From Planctomycetia bacterium (GTDB taxonomy: Bacteria > Planctomycetota > UBA8108 > SXIK01): DNA of 53,655 nt. Numbering within the stretch: position 1 is the first letter of the stretch; the number at the start of each line of letters is the position of its first letter. Below, piece by piece: positions 19,443 to 27,506 of the stretch. The stretch spans positions 1-53,655 of the forward strand of contig SXIK01000080.1 in assembly GCA_005772855.1 (NCBI GenBank), given 5' to 3'. Position numbers and translations under genes: made by a program. The notes under the pieces were generated by a model, which saw only the letters and a list, made by a program, of their open reading frames with translations, did not search any database and had not been told where the DNA came from.

Positions 19443-20396
19443 TCAGGCCCGGGAGTCGTCTTCAAGAGCTCGGCGCAGAACGCCCTCATGTCGTTCGAGC
19501 ATCCTCCCCGCTGTCTCCCGATCCACGCCGCGTCGCGCCATGAGGATGGCGGACTTGACGTTGCCCTGCGATGCGCGCAGTAGCTCGCTCGCTCGCCGTG
19601 AATCCACGCCAAGAAGGTGTTGGACAAGCCGCCCCTGCCGAGCCTGAAGCTTTCTATTGAGCGGCTTCAAGTCCACCATCAGGTTATCGTGGACCTTGCC
19701 CCGGCGAATCATTACCGCCGTTGTGATGGCGTTCAACACCAGCTTCGTCGCGGTGCCGGCCTTCATTCGCGTGGATCCCGCGATGATCTCTGGACCCACG
19801 GAAATCACGACTGCATGTTGGATCAAATCGGCGCGGGGAAGTCCCCGCCATTCAGGGTTACAGGTAATGAGCACCGTTACTGCTTGCCGTCTCGACGCCT
19901 CCTCGAGAGCGCCCCAAACATAGGGGGTCCTTCCGCTCGCCGCGATACCACAAACGACGTCGGCGGCGTTCACGTGGAGCGCCTCTACTGCCTTCCGCCC
20001 GTCTTCGGGCGAATCCTCCGCCCCCTCCACTGATTCGCGCAATGCTCTGTCGCCGCCCGCAATCACACCCACCACGAGCTCGGGCTCGACTCCAAAGGTC
20101 GGAGGGCACTCGGAAGCGTCGAGCACACCGAGCCGGCCACTTGTCCCGGCACCAAGGTAAATCAGCCGCCCACCATTTTTGAGGGCTTGCACCACTTCCT
20201 CGACAACTCGAGCGGTCTCGGGCGCCGCGTCGCGGGCGGCTTCCCAGGCCTGAAGATCATCCTCGTGGATCGTTCGGACAATCTCGAGCGAGGTCTTCCC
20301 GTCGATCCCGATGGACCGAGGGTTGACCGCTTCGGTCGGTGAAGAGCCGGATTCCCCTCCGCTTTTCAAAACCCAAGAGTCATCTTGCGCAAACAC
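19443..20396 (-). CDS. murQ: N-acetylmuramic acid 6-phosphate etherase
   Basis: MurQ cleaves the lactyl ether of MurNAc-6-phosphate to GlcNAc-6-phosphate and D-lactate during peptidoglycan salvage. The sequence has the family hallmarks: TEAVNPRS near the N-terminus, a SIS domain with LGAGTSGRLGVLDASECPPTFG (catalytic Glu in SEC), GVIAGGD, AASGRTPYV, and GSTRMKAGTATK near 210. Length (317) is slightly above the usual 300. The listed start is a GTG that overlaps the upstream gene by 31 bases; an alternative TTG at 20369 overlaps its stop. The product could feed NagA and NagB, both encoded in this window. Confidence 0.93.
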   Translation of the reverse strand: MFAQDDSWVLKSGGESGSSPTEAVNPRSIGIDGKTSLEIVRTIHEDDLQAWEAARDAAPETARVVEEVVQALKNGGRLIYLGAGTSGRLGVLDASECPPTFGVEPELVVGVIAGGDRALRESVEGAEDSPEDGRKAVEALHVNAADVVCGIAASGRTPYVWGALEEASRRQAVTVLITCNPEWRGLPRADLIQHAVVISVGPEIIAGSTRMKAGTATKLVLNAITTAVMIRRGKVHDNLMVDLKPLNRKLQARQGRLVQHLLGVDSRRASELLRASQGNVKSAILMARRGVDRETAGRMLERHEGVLRRALEDDSRA

Positions 20397-21478
20397 TCGT
20401 TTTTCCGCCTGTTGGCTTGCTCCAGCACGTCCTTGAAGGGGAAATCTACCATGATCTTGTCAAAGGCCTGGATCGCCTCCGAGTACTTCTTCGCCGCGTC
20501 AAGCTTGTTCGCCTGCTCGATCGCCTTCTGGGCCTTTGCCTTGTATACCTGGATCAGGCTGTTGAGATCCTTCCTGAGGTTCGGATCCATCTTGGTTTGC
20601 GTCCTCGGGTCCTCATAGCCTTTGACCCTGAGGACGGCATCTCGTTGATTCCCGAGCTTGGCTGAGTACTTGGATTTCTCAACCTCGGGCTCCACCTTGT
20701 GGGCCTCCTCGGCGTAGATGAGGTTCACTTTCCAGATTCGGGTGAGCTCCTCCCTTGCCCGGGACTTGTTGGGGGGACTGCTCTCCCTGTAGGTGAGCAC
20801 GGAGTCTTCCCAGTAGTTCAGGACCACAATGGCCGACTGCGTGCCGCTCAAGCCGAGCCGTCCGCCGATCGAACCCTTAGCGTCAGGCAAGGAATCAACT
20901 GGCGGAGTTTTCTCGTCAGGAGAATCGGCCGGATTGTCACCCCCCCCGGCCTTGGCGCGCCCTCCTGCTAATTTTTCCGGGGCTTCACCCGCATCTTTCC
21001 TTGCGGCTTCCGCTTTCCCGGACTGGGGCTTCTCCGGCGGCAACGGGTAACGCTTCTTCATGTCGGCCGAGGTGACACGGATGAGGACGAAGCGTTTCAC
21101 CGTGTCCTTCATTGCAGTGTCAGTCAAAATGTCCTCGAAAAAAGCAGCCTTTGGCCCGGATCCGTCCTCCTTCGCCTCGGCCTCGCTCCTTTCGGTCCTT
21201 GCGTCGCAAAGGACCAGGGCAGGCAGTCGCTTCGCTCTTACCTGCGTGAGGCCTACCTCGAGAGTGAGCCAGTCGACAGAAGGAGCAGGCCTGGCCTTCT
21301 TCGCCCTGACGGCCCCATGGGGCAGGGCCTGGCCTCTTGCGTTATCCTCGGGTGCCAATTTCGGTTCTTCACCCAACAAGGAAGCAAGGCCACGGAAACT
21401 GAGCAGGGCCGTGAGCCCCAGCGCGCCGAGGAACTGCCTGAGGCCGCCTGGACTCTCTGGAAGGGCTCGCAGAATCAT
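20366..21478 (-). CDS. Secreted protein, thioredoxin-like fold plus TPR-like tail
   Basis: The 370-residue protein starts with a signal-like hydrophobic segment (LGALGLTALLSFRGLASLLG, about 18-37). A region at about 65-150 (VDWLTLEVG…LPALVLCDA…FFEDILTD…VKRFVLIRV) resembles the thioredoxin-like domains planctomycetes use at the cell surface, but without a CxxC. A disordered Lys/Pro/Glu-rich insert covers about 150-200. A second such half-domain follows (SAIVVLNYWEDS), and the C-terminal 60 residues form a TPR-like pair (YSEAIQAFDKI…). The stop lies inside the murQ start region, so the two may be coupled. Function unknown. Confidence 0.6.
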   Translation of the reverse strand: MILRALPESPGGLRQFLGALGLTALLSFRGLASLLGEEPKLAPEDNARGQALPHGAVRAKKARPAPSVDWLTLEVGLTQVRAKRLPALVLCDARTERSEAEAKEDGSGPKAAFFEDILTDTAMKDTVKRFVLIRVTSADMKKRYPLPPEKPQSGKAEAARKDAGEAPEKLAGGRAKAGGGDNPADSPDEKTPPVDSLPDAKGSIGGRLGLSGTQSAIVVLNYWEDSVLTYRESSPPNKSRAREELTRIWKVNLIYAEEAHKVEPEVEKSKYSAKLGNQRDAVLRVKGYEDPRTQTKMDPNLRKDLNSLIQVYKAKAQKAIEQANKLDAAKKYSEAIQAFDKIMVDFPFKDVLEQANRRKNECLRKMTLGF

Positions 21479-21589
21479 GAAATTCTCCCGCTACTGGGTT
21501 ACCATTCCCAGGCTCGATCGGCCACTGTTGGCCAGAATACCACGCAGCCTATTACGCACGTAAAGGCCCGGCACTTCAAGAAGTCTCCC

Positions 21590-22372
21590 ATGCCCCAAGA
21601 GAAAGACCCCGGGCGAATCCGGCGGATGTTTGCCGAGATCGCGCCCCGGTACGACTTCCTGAATCACTTTCTGAGTCTCAATCTGGACCGGAGCTGGCGG
21701 CAACGGACAGTAGGGTCCCTCAAGCTGCCCACTCGAGCCAGGGTGCTCGACACATGCACCGGGACAGCCGATCTCGCCGTCGAGCTGGCCAGGGCTCTGC
21801 GACCGCTCGGAGGCATGGTGATTGGGTGCGATTTCACGCCGGAGATGTTGAGGATTGGCGAGGCCAAGCGGCGCAAGGCCCTCCTCGAGAATCTACGCCT
21901 TGTGGTTGCCGACAGCCTCGCCTTGCCGTTTCCTGCTGGTTTCTTCGACGCCGTGACCGTTGCCTTTGGGATTCGAAACGTCTGCGACCCGGGCGCAGGC
22001 CTGCAAGAAATTCTGCGCGTCTTGAAGCCGGGCGGCACGGCGGCGATTCTCGAGTTTTCGCCTCCGGAGCGAGGTGTCCTGAGGGCCGGATTCGAGGTCT
22101 ACTTCCGCAAAGTCTTGCCTGTGATTGGCCGCTGGGTGAGCGGGTCCACTGCCTACGCCTATTTGCCCAATTCAGTGGTTCAATTCCCCACACGAGGCCG
22201 CTTTGCTCAATTCCTCCAGGAGTGCGGATTCGAGGACGTCAGGATTTCAAGGTTAACCTTCGGGGTGGCTGTCCTTCACCTCGCACGGAAACCCAGCGCG
22301 GCGCTCAATCCGGCACAGGTCTTGGCGGAGGTCGTGGCGCCCATGGAGGAGCGAAAGGGATTCGGCGAATAA
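21590..22372 (+). CDS. ubiE: UbiE/MenG-type quinone C-methyltransferase
   Basis: The 260-residue class I methyltransferase matches UbiE/MenG: IRRMFAEIAPRYDFLNHFLSLNLDRSWR at the N-terminus, VLDTCTGTADLA (motif I), VIGCDFTPEML, AFGIRNV and LKPGG…LEFSPP near 165, and the C-terminal AYLPNSVVQFP segment typical of the family. It methylates the demethylmenaquinone ring. The open frame extends upstream to 21317, but only the part from ATG 21590 (MPQEKDPG) is family-like. The stop TAA is immediately followed by the ATG of ubiX, and ubiA follows, giving a three-gene quinone operon. With no UbiG-like gene beside it and a MqnP-type UbiA, menaquinone is the likelier product. Confidence 0.92.
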   Translation: MPQEKDPGRIRRMFAEIAPRYDFLNHFLSLNLDRSWRQRTVGSLKLPTRARVLDTCTGTADLAVELARALRPLGGMVIGCDFTPEMLRIGEAKRRKALLENLRLVVADSLALPFPAGFFDAVTVAFGIRNVCDPGAGLQEILRVLKPGGTAAILEFSPPERGVLRAGFEVYFRKVLPVIGRWVSGSTAYAYLPNSVVQFPTRGRFAQFLQECGFEDVRISRLTFGVAVLHLARKPSAALNPAQVLAEVVAPMEERKGFGE

Positions 22373-22990
22373 ATGGCGACTCAGCAATCTCGACAGAACG
22401 CGGCCCTTGGCGCTCCGGAGCGCAGGATTGTGATCGGCGTAACCGGAGCCAGTGGCGTCGTCCATGCCCAGCGGCTCATCGAGTTCCTCCTTGCCAGAGA
22501 GTTCGACATCCTCCTGAGCGTATCGAGAGCCGGCAGACTTGTGATGGCCGAGGAACTGGGAGTCAGCAATGATCCGGCTTCGTGGGGCGCGACCCATGGT
22601 GAGCGCCTCCGGATTTTCCCCGAAAAAGACTTCGGCGCTCCGTTTTGCAGCGGGTCCTTTCGCTTCCGTGGTATGGTCGTTATCCCGGCGTCGATGGGCT
22701 CCGTCGGCGCCATTGCCAATGGCGTCACCATCAACAACATACATCGCGGCGCGGATGTGGCTCTGAAGGAGAGGCTACCTCTTATTGTCGTGCCACGCGA
22801 AACGCCACTCAGTGTAATCCACCTCGAAAACCTACTCACGTTGGCCCGCGCCGGCGCAGTCATTCTTCCACCCACCCCGGCCTTCTACCAGCATCCTCGA
22901 ACCCTGGACGACCAGATCGATTTTGTGGTCTCGCGAGTACTGGATGCACTCGGAATCGACAATCAGCTTTTCAAGCGATGGAGCGAATGA
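22373..22990 (+). CDS. ubiX: Flavin prenyltransferase UbiX
   Basis: UbiX attaches dimethylallyl to FMN to make the prenylated flavin used by UbiD-type decarboxylases. The 205-residue sequence has IGVTGASGVVHAQRL (FMN loop, about 20-34), the central SxxFRFRGMVVIPASMGSVGAIANG segment, and LPLIVVPRETPLSVIHLENLLTLARAGAVILPP, all diagnostic. The ATG directly abuts the ubiE stop. Its stop overlaps the next start (ATGA at 22987-22990), so expression should be coupled through the operon. No UbiD decarboxylase is visible in this window; in the futalosine pathway the partner would be a UbiD-like (MqnL) enzyme encoded elsewhere. Confidence 0.92.
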   Translation: MATQQSRQNAALGAPERRIVIGVTGASGVVHAQRLIEFLLAREFDILLSVSRAGRLVMAEELGVSNDPASWGATHGERLRIFPEKDFGAPFCSGSFRFRGMVVIPASMGSVGAIANGVTINNIHRGADVALKERLPLIVVPRETPLSVIHLENLLTLARAGAVILPPTPAFYQHPRTLDDQIDFVVSRVLDALGIDNQLFKRWSE

Positions 22991-23889
22991 GCGTGTCGAG
23001 CACGGTCAAAGTACGAAGCGACTCCGGCAAGGTAAGTCTCCTCCACAAGGCCCTCAGCTTTTGCGAGGCCATCAAGGTCTCGCACTCGGTCTTCGCTCTA
23101 CCGTTCGCCATTTCAGCAGCGTTCCTGGCGAGCAACGGTTTCCCGCCCCTGTCGGTGCTCGGCAAGGTGGTCCTGGCCGTCGTGCTCGCTCGCACCTCCG
23201 CCATGGCCTTCAACCGTTGGGCCGACGCCGAACTGGACGGCCTCAACCCTCGGACCCGGCTCCGCGCGGTGCCGCAGGGACTGCTGACACGCGGTTGCAT
23301 GCTTGTGACAAGTCTTCTTGCCGCCCTCGGCTTTGTGCTCGTGAGCAGCTGGATGAACCGGCTAGCCTTCATCCTCTCTCCCGCCGTGCTTCTTGTGCTG
23401 TTGGGGTATTCGTACACGAAGCGGTTCACCTCGCTCTCGCACCTGGCGCTCGGGGCCGCGCTGGGACTTTCCCCCATGGGAGCCTGGGTCGCCGTCAGGG
23501 CCGAGCTCGGGTGGTTGCCCACGGTCCTGGGCCTTGCAGTCCTTGCGTGGACCGCGGGTTTCGACGTCATCTACGCTTGCCAGGACCAGGAGTTCGATCG
23601 AAGACATGGTCTCCACTCAATTCCCGGCAAGTTCGGGGTTGCCCGGGCGCTGCTGCTCTCACGGGCTCTTCACGTCGTCACGATCGGGCTCCTTGGCTTC
23701 CTGGGTGGGCTCGGTGGCCTCGGCGCCGCCTACTGGGCGGGCGTTGCCTGCGTGGCCGCTCTCCTCATCTACGAGCAGTCGCTTGTGAGACCGACTGACT
23801 TGAGCCGCGTGAATCTGGCGTTTTTCACACTGAACGGGCTAGTTAGCCTTGTTTTTATGACGGCTGTGGTCGTCGAGACGCTGCTATAA
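22987..23889 (+). CDS. mqnP: UbiA-family prenyltransferase, MqnP-like
   Basis: The 300-residue polytopic membrane protein carries both Asp-rich prenyl-diphosphate motifs: NRWADAELD (76-84) and DVIYACQDQEFD (193-204). The following RRHGLHSIPGKFG is characteristic of the MqnP branch (menaquinone, futalosine pathway) rather than the E. coli UbiA/MenA types. About eight to nine hydrophobic helices are visible. Start chosen: ATG 22987, which overlaps the ubiX stop and has GGAG upstream; ATG 22978 is possible. It probably prenylates the naphthoate ring before decarboxylation (UbiX-dependent) and methylation (UbiE). The symbol is assigned by motif similarity. Confidence 0.85.
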   Translation: MSVSSTVKVRSDSGKVSLLHKALSFCEAIKVSHSVFALPFAISAAFLASNGFPPLSVLGKVVLAVVLARTSAMAFNRWADAELDGLNPRTRLRAVPQGLLTRGCMLVTSLLAALGFVLVSSWMNRLAFILSPAVLLVLLGYSYTKRFTSLSHLALGAALGLSPMGAWVAVRAELGWLPTVLGLAVLAWTAGFDVIYACQDQEFDRRHGLHSIPGKFGVARALLLSRALHVVTIGLLGFLGGLGGLGAAYWAGVACVAALLIYEQSLVRPTDLSRVNLAFFTLNGLVSLVFMTAVVVETLL

Positions 23890-23890
23890 T
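23882..23890 (+). promoter_or_regulatory. Candidate extended -10 promoter element
   Basis: TGCTATAAT is a full match to the extended -10 consensus. It straddles the end of the ubiA-type gene and lies about 36 bases before the ATG of the pseudokinase gene at 23926. No good -35 hexamer is seen at 16-18 bases. It may give the kinase-like gene its own transcription in addition to read-through from the quinone operon. Confidence 0.35.
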
Positions 23891-23925
23891 TGGTGCCACT
23901 TCCGAGGTGATAGGAGCCATCCCCG

Positions 23926-25710
23926 ATGCCAATCAACCAGGGCCTCATGCTCGATCGCTACCTCGAGAGGAGGCCGCGCCTGGAACCTCTCAAGGCGGCC
24001 AGGATCGTTCTGGCGGTTGCGGAGCAGCTTGGCTCCTCAACGAATCCGTTCCTCATCTACCCTGGCCGAATCTTCTGCCCCAGGGAGGGCGGTGTGCAGT
24101 TACTGCCTTCCCCCGACCGGGAGGGTTCACTTCCGGCCATCATCCAGCATGCAGACTACGCGTCGCCGGAAGAGATTCGCGGCGCGCAGCCGGACGAGCG
24201 CTCGGGGCTCTACTCACTCGGCTGTACGCTCCATCAACTTCTCGTTGGCCACCCACCTTACTCTCGCCCGGATGCCAAGGAAGTTCTCCAGGCTCACCTC
24301 GAGTCCCCTGCCCCCGATGTCCAGGGCATGGCGCCCCACGTGCCTGCCGCGCTTGCCGCCCTCGTCAATGAACTCCTTGCAAAGGATCCCGAGCTTCGGG
24401 TGCAAACATCTGGCGAGCTCGTGCGTCGCCTGAAGAAGTGTATTCATGAGGTGCAGGCTTCCGGGGCTCTGGCCTTGCCCCAACCACCGCCAGAGACATC
24501 CCGACCGGCCATGCCGCCACCGCCTGCGGTGAATCCGGTGCCGAACTCAGCTCCGAAGGCGCCACAACTCCCCGCCAGGTCGCCGTCAGCAATTGCGGCA
24601 GCGAAACACCAGCGCTCGAGCGGCAGTGCTCCGGTCGCGCGCCAGGGCGCTCAATGGCGCGGCACCAACCCCGGAAAGGCCAGCGTCAGGTCACGCTGGA
24701 AGCACTCCCGACTGCCGGTCCCATCGAGCCCCAGAGCCTTGCCGGGACGAGGCCACAAGGGTGCAGAAGAAGACCCGTCGCTTCAGGAATCGCCTCCAGG
24801 CCCCTATTTGAAAAAGAAGAGGGCCTATCCTTTCACGATTGGCGGTGCGCTCCTCGGGTTCATCTTGGGCCTCATTGCCGTCCAACGGACCGGAGAACGG
24901 AAGGCCGTCGAGAGGAAGAGGGAGACGGAGCGGATGGCGCTTGAACAGACCCAAGCTCTCGCGGATCGAAAGAAAATGCACGTGGCCGCTGACGAGCAGC
25001 TTCGCAAGAAAGTGACGGATTTCCTCGACCGGTTAAAGGGGCGTTCTACCAGCGATCAGCAAGTGATGCTGGAGGGCAATATCGCGAAGTTCGCCCAGGA
25101 CAACCCCCACACCCACTTGCTCCTTGACGCCTACCAGAAGGTCTGGACCCCGGGGGGTACCGGATCGGCGGCCGAAAACAAGGAAGAGGTTGACAAGGCC
25201 TACGCTCAGCAGAAAGCGGAAGCGGAAAAGCTCCACGCGGAGGGCAAGATCGGGCTCGCCTACCAGCGCATTTACGCGGACTATAACCGCAACAAGAGTC
25301 ACCATGGAAAAGAGATCGACGAGATCATGGCCCGCTGGGAGAAGGAAATCGTTGAGAAGGGTGATGCCGTGCTGGCCGAGGCCCAACGGCACGGCAAGGA
25401 CGGCGACTCCGAGAAGGCTCTCGAGGTTCTTCGAAAGGGGCTCGAGGTCGTGGAAGGTGACGAGAAGTTAAGCCAGTTAATCCATGAGCAGATCAGACAT
25501 GTCAATGAGGTTGTTGCGCTCCAGGCTGCAAACGCCCAGAAGGCCACGAGGAGCCTTGCCGAGGAGAGCCCGGAGACTGACGCCGCGAACCCCGAGGAAC
25601 CGCCCGAGGGCGACAACTCTCCAGAAAGTAAGCCCGAACCCGAGGTCGATGACCCCAAGGGAGATACGACAGACGACGTCGAAAAGGCCGACGACGCAGA
25701 TGGCGAATAA
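23926..25710 (+). CDS. Membrane pseudokinase lacking N-lobe and catalytic motifs
   Basis: Residues about 20-171 match the C-lobe of a Ser/Thr protein kinase: an alphaE-like helix (AARIVLAVAEQL), YASPEE (78-83, activation-segment end), a YSLGCTLHQLLVGHPPY segment (about 96-112) and KDPELR (about 153-158). The N-lobe with its Gly-rich loop and Lys is absent. The HRDxKPxN region is replaced by FLIYPGRIF, and DFG by LPS. A Pro-rich linker (about 185-300), one transmembrane helix (about 302-320) and a long helical, charged extracytoplasmic part with an acidic tail follow. ATG 23926 has AGGAG upstream. It is likely a signalling scaffold or ligand sensor without kinase activity. Confidence 0.75.
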   Translation: MPINQGLMLDRYLERRPRLEPLKAARIVLAVAEQLGSSTNPFLIYPGRIFCPREGGVQLLPSPDREGSLPAIIQHADYASPEEIRGAQPDERSGLYSLGCTLHQLLVGHPPYSRPDAKEVLQAHLESPAPDVQGMAPHVPAALAALVNELLAKDPELRVQTSGELVRRLKKCIHEVQASGALALPQPPPETSRPAMPPPPAVNPVPNSAPKAPQLPARSPSAIAAAKHQRSSGSAPVARQGAQWRGTNPGKASVRSRWKHSRLPVPSSPRALPGRGHKGAEEDPSLQESPPGPYLKKKRAYPFTIGGALLGFILGLIAVQRTGERKAVERKRETERMALEQTQALADRKKMHVAADEQLRKKVTDFLDRLKGRSTSDQQVMLEGNIAKFAQDNPHTHLLLDAYQKVWTPGGTGSAAENKEEVDKAYAQQKAEAEKLHAEGKIGLAYQRIYADYNRNKSHHGKEIDEIMARWEKEIVEKGDAVLAEAQRHGKDGDSEKALEVLRKGLEVVEGDEKLSQLIHEQIRHVNEVVALQAANAQKATRSLAEESPETDAANPEEPPEGDNSPESKPEPEVDDPKGDTTDDVEKADDADGE

Positions 25711-25758
25711 TTGCCCACGCCTGGATTGGGAGAAACAGAAGCGCAGAGGGGGAATTCG

Positions 25759-26454
25759 ATGGTGACCTTGCCATCCCCACGTCGGGCCATTGAGTGGGCG
25801 CTCTTCTTTACCATCGCAGCCGTACCGGGTTGCTGGGACGGACGCCAGATGCGGCACGACGAGCCCCCCGCTGGAGCGGTCGTCGGCGTCGTTCAACGAG
25901 TTGACGACGGAGACACGGTGACACTCAGGGACGGCCGTCGCGTGCGCTACGTGGGCATCGACACTCCAGAGAGCGGGGAGCCCTTCAACAAACTAGCCAC
26001 GGCAGAAAATCGGCGTCTTGTCGGCGGAAAAAAAATTGAGTGCCGTCAGAGCGGACCTGACGCCACCGACAGATATGGACGCTACCTTGGCATTGTCAAG
26101 GTCGTCCATGCGACGGAGCTGGCCGAGCGCAACGTGAACGCCGCCCTGGTACGCGCCGGGTTGGCCTCCGTCTACATCGCCGCCGCCGACAGCCTCGGCG
26201 AAGGCGACCTTGCGACCTTGCTCGAGGCTCAACACGAGGCCCTACGAGGTCGGCGTGGCTTCTGGAAGGAGCGCCTTTTCAGGGTAGCGCAACTTCGAGA
26301 ACCGCTCGTCGCGACTCGTTTCAGGATCCACCTGAAAAGCTGTGAGGAAGTCCGCTCCCATCGCACTTTACCGATTCAGCTCGTCGAGGCCGAGCTGCAA
26401 GCTGGTAAGAGCTTCTGCAAGCGGTGTCAGCCGTCAGGGAAGACCCACGAGTAA
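25759..26454 (+). CDS. Thermonuclease-like lipoprotein with zinc-binding tail
   Basis: The 231-residue protein has a lipoprotein signal (AAVPGC, C25) and a staphylococcal nuclease domain. Calcium and catalytic positions are kept: DGDT (50-53), Arg63, DTPE (68-71) and DRYGR (104-108), matching SNase Asp21, Arg35, Asp40/Thr41/Glu43 and Arg87. The C-terminus (about 188-227) has HxxxC…CxxC, the small Ada-like zinc-binding module often attached to SNase domains. ATG 25759 follows AGAGGGGG; an upstream start would destroy the signal peptide. It is predicted to degrade nucleic acid in the periplasm or outside the cell, for scavenging or biofilm DNA turnover. Confidence 0.85.
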   Translation: MVTLPSPRRAIEWALFFTIAAVPGCWDGRQMRHDEPPAGAVVGVVQRVDDGDTVTLRDGRRVRYVGIDTPESGEPFNKLATAENRRLVGGKKIECRQSGPDATDRYGRYLGIVKVVHATELAERNVNAALVRAGLASVYIAAADSLGEGDLATLLEAQHEALRGRRGFWKERLFRVAQLREPLVATRFRIHLKSCEEVRSHRTLPIQLVEAELQAGKSFCKRCQPSGKTHE

Positions 26455-26512
26455 CGCCAGGGAACGCAAGTTTCGAGTATCATTTGGACTTCTCGCGTGA
26501 CTGGAGTCCCCC

Positions 26513-27391
26513 ATGCAGAACCCCCTTGAAGGCGATGATGACGCCCTTGACCAGCCATGGCTCAAGGACATGGTCGATGAACAGCTTCTCCCCCTCTTTC
26601 ATGAGGACGAGCGCAAGCTCAGGCGAGCCGTGCGCCACTTCATCCGGGCGGCTCAAGACGACTCCGAAGTCGAGGAGAAGCTCATTGAACTTCTTGAGAC
26701 CGCCCTCGAGGAGGGAAACGACGACACCAGCGCCTCGCTCATGACCACGATCATTCTTGGCGAGGCCCGGTCGATTGCCGCAATTCCAATCCTTGTTCGC
26801 TGCCTCGCGTCGGAGGCCGACGAAACGCTGCAAGACGCCGCCCACGTTGCGCTGCTTCGCATGGGTCCCGTGGCCGTGAGGCGAATTGTGGAACTGATGG
26901 AGGATTCGGACGACCGGCTGCTGCTACGAAGCGGCTATGGTCTCCTTGGCCAGGTCGGCGTCCTTGGCGACCTCGACCTCACCGACGAAGTGCGGCAGTT
27001 CCTGCGCGATCGAGTCGAGGTCGAGCGAAAAAAAAGTGCCGAGGAAACCGTGATCGAGGAGCTCTTCCGTGCCAGCGCCCTCCTGGGAGATCTCGAGCAA
27101 CTTGATCGACTCAAGGCTGTGCTTGAAGATGACTTCCGGGGGAGAAACGCAGGGCTGCAAGATATCCGCGAGATGCTGGAGCAGAATCCCGAGGGCGTGC
27201 CCTTCATCGCCACGCCCCCCCCGTGGGAATCCCGTCATGGTTGGCTCTTTGAGGACGAGAGAGAAGAAGCGCGGGTCACGCGCAACCGGTCCGGTGACAT
27301 ATCAATTTCGCTCTTTTCTGACGGCATGGAAGAAGACGGCGGCATTGTGGAGGAAGATTCGACCGCGGACGATGCGCAGGAAGAGCGGTAA
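26513..27391 (+). CDS. HEAT-repeat protein with acidic tail
   Basis: The 292-residue protein is mostly helical. HEAT-like repeats are visible at about 80-190 (AIPILVRCLASEADETLQDAAHVALLRMGP, VRRIVELMEDSDDRLLLRSGYGLLG). The C-terminal 40 residues are strongly acidic (DGMEEDGGIVEEDSTADD) and probably disordered. There is no signal peptide or catalytic motif, so a cytoplasmic protein-binding role is likely. ATG 26513 has GGAG at seven bases. It follows the thermonuclease gene by about 60 bases and converges on the TMK-repeat gene; no clear terminator is seen in the 115-base gap. Confidence 0.65.
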   Translation: MQNPLEGDDDALDQPWLKDMVDEQLLPLFHEDERKLRRAVRHFIRAAQDDSEVEEKLIELLETALEEGNDDTSASLMTTIILGEARSIAAIPILVRCLASEADETLQDAAHVALLRMGPVAVRRIVELMEDSDDRLLLRSGYGLLGQVGVLGDLDLTDEVRQFLRDRVEVERKKSAEETVIEELFRASALLGDLEQLDRLKAVLEDDFRGRNAGLQDIREMLEQNPEGVPFIATPPPWESRHGWLFEDEREEARVTRNRSGDISISLFSDGMEEDGGIVEEDSTADDAQEER

Positions 27392-27506
27392 CCTTCTTGC
27401 TGGATGGCACAAGAGCTCAGAACACTCGCCGCCGGAGCCGTTGCCCTGAGCGTACACGTAGTGTTTCCGCTTCCAGCAGCGTCTCAAGGACTCCCTGGGC
27501 TGGCGC

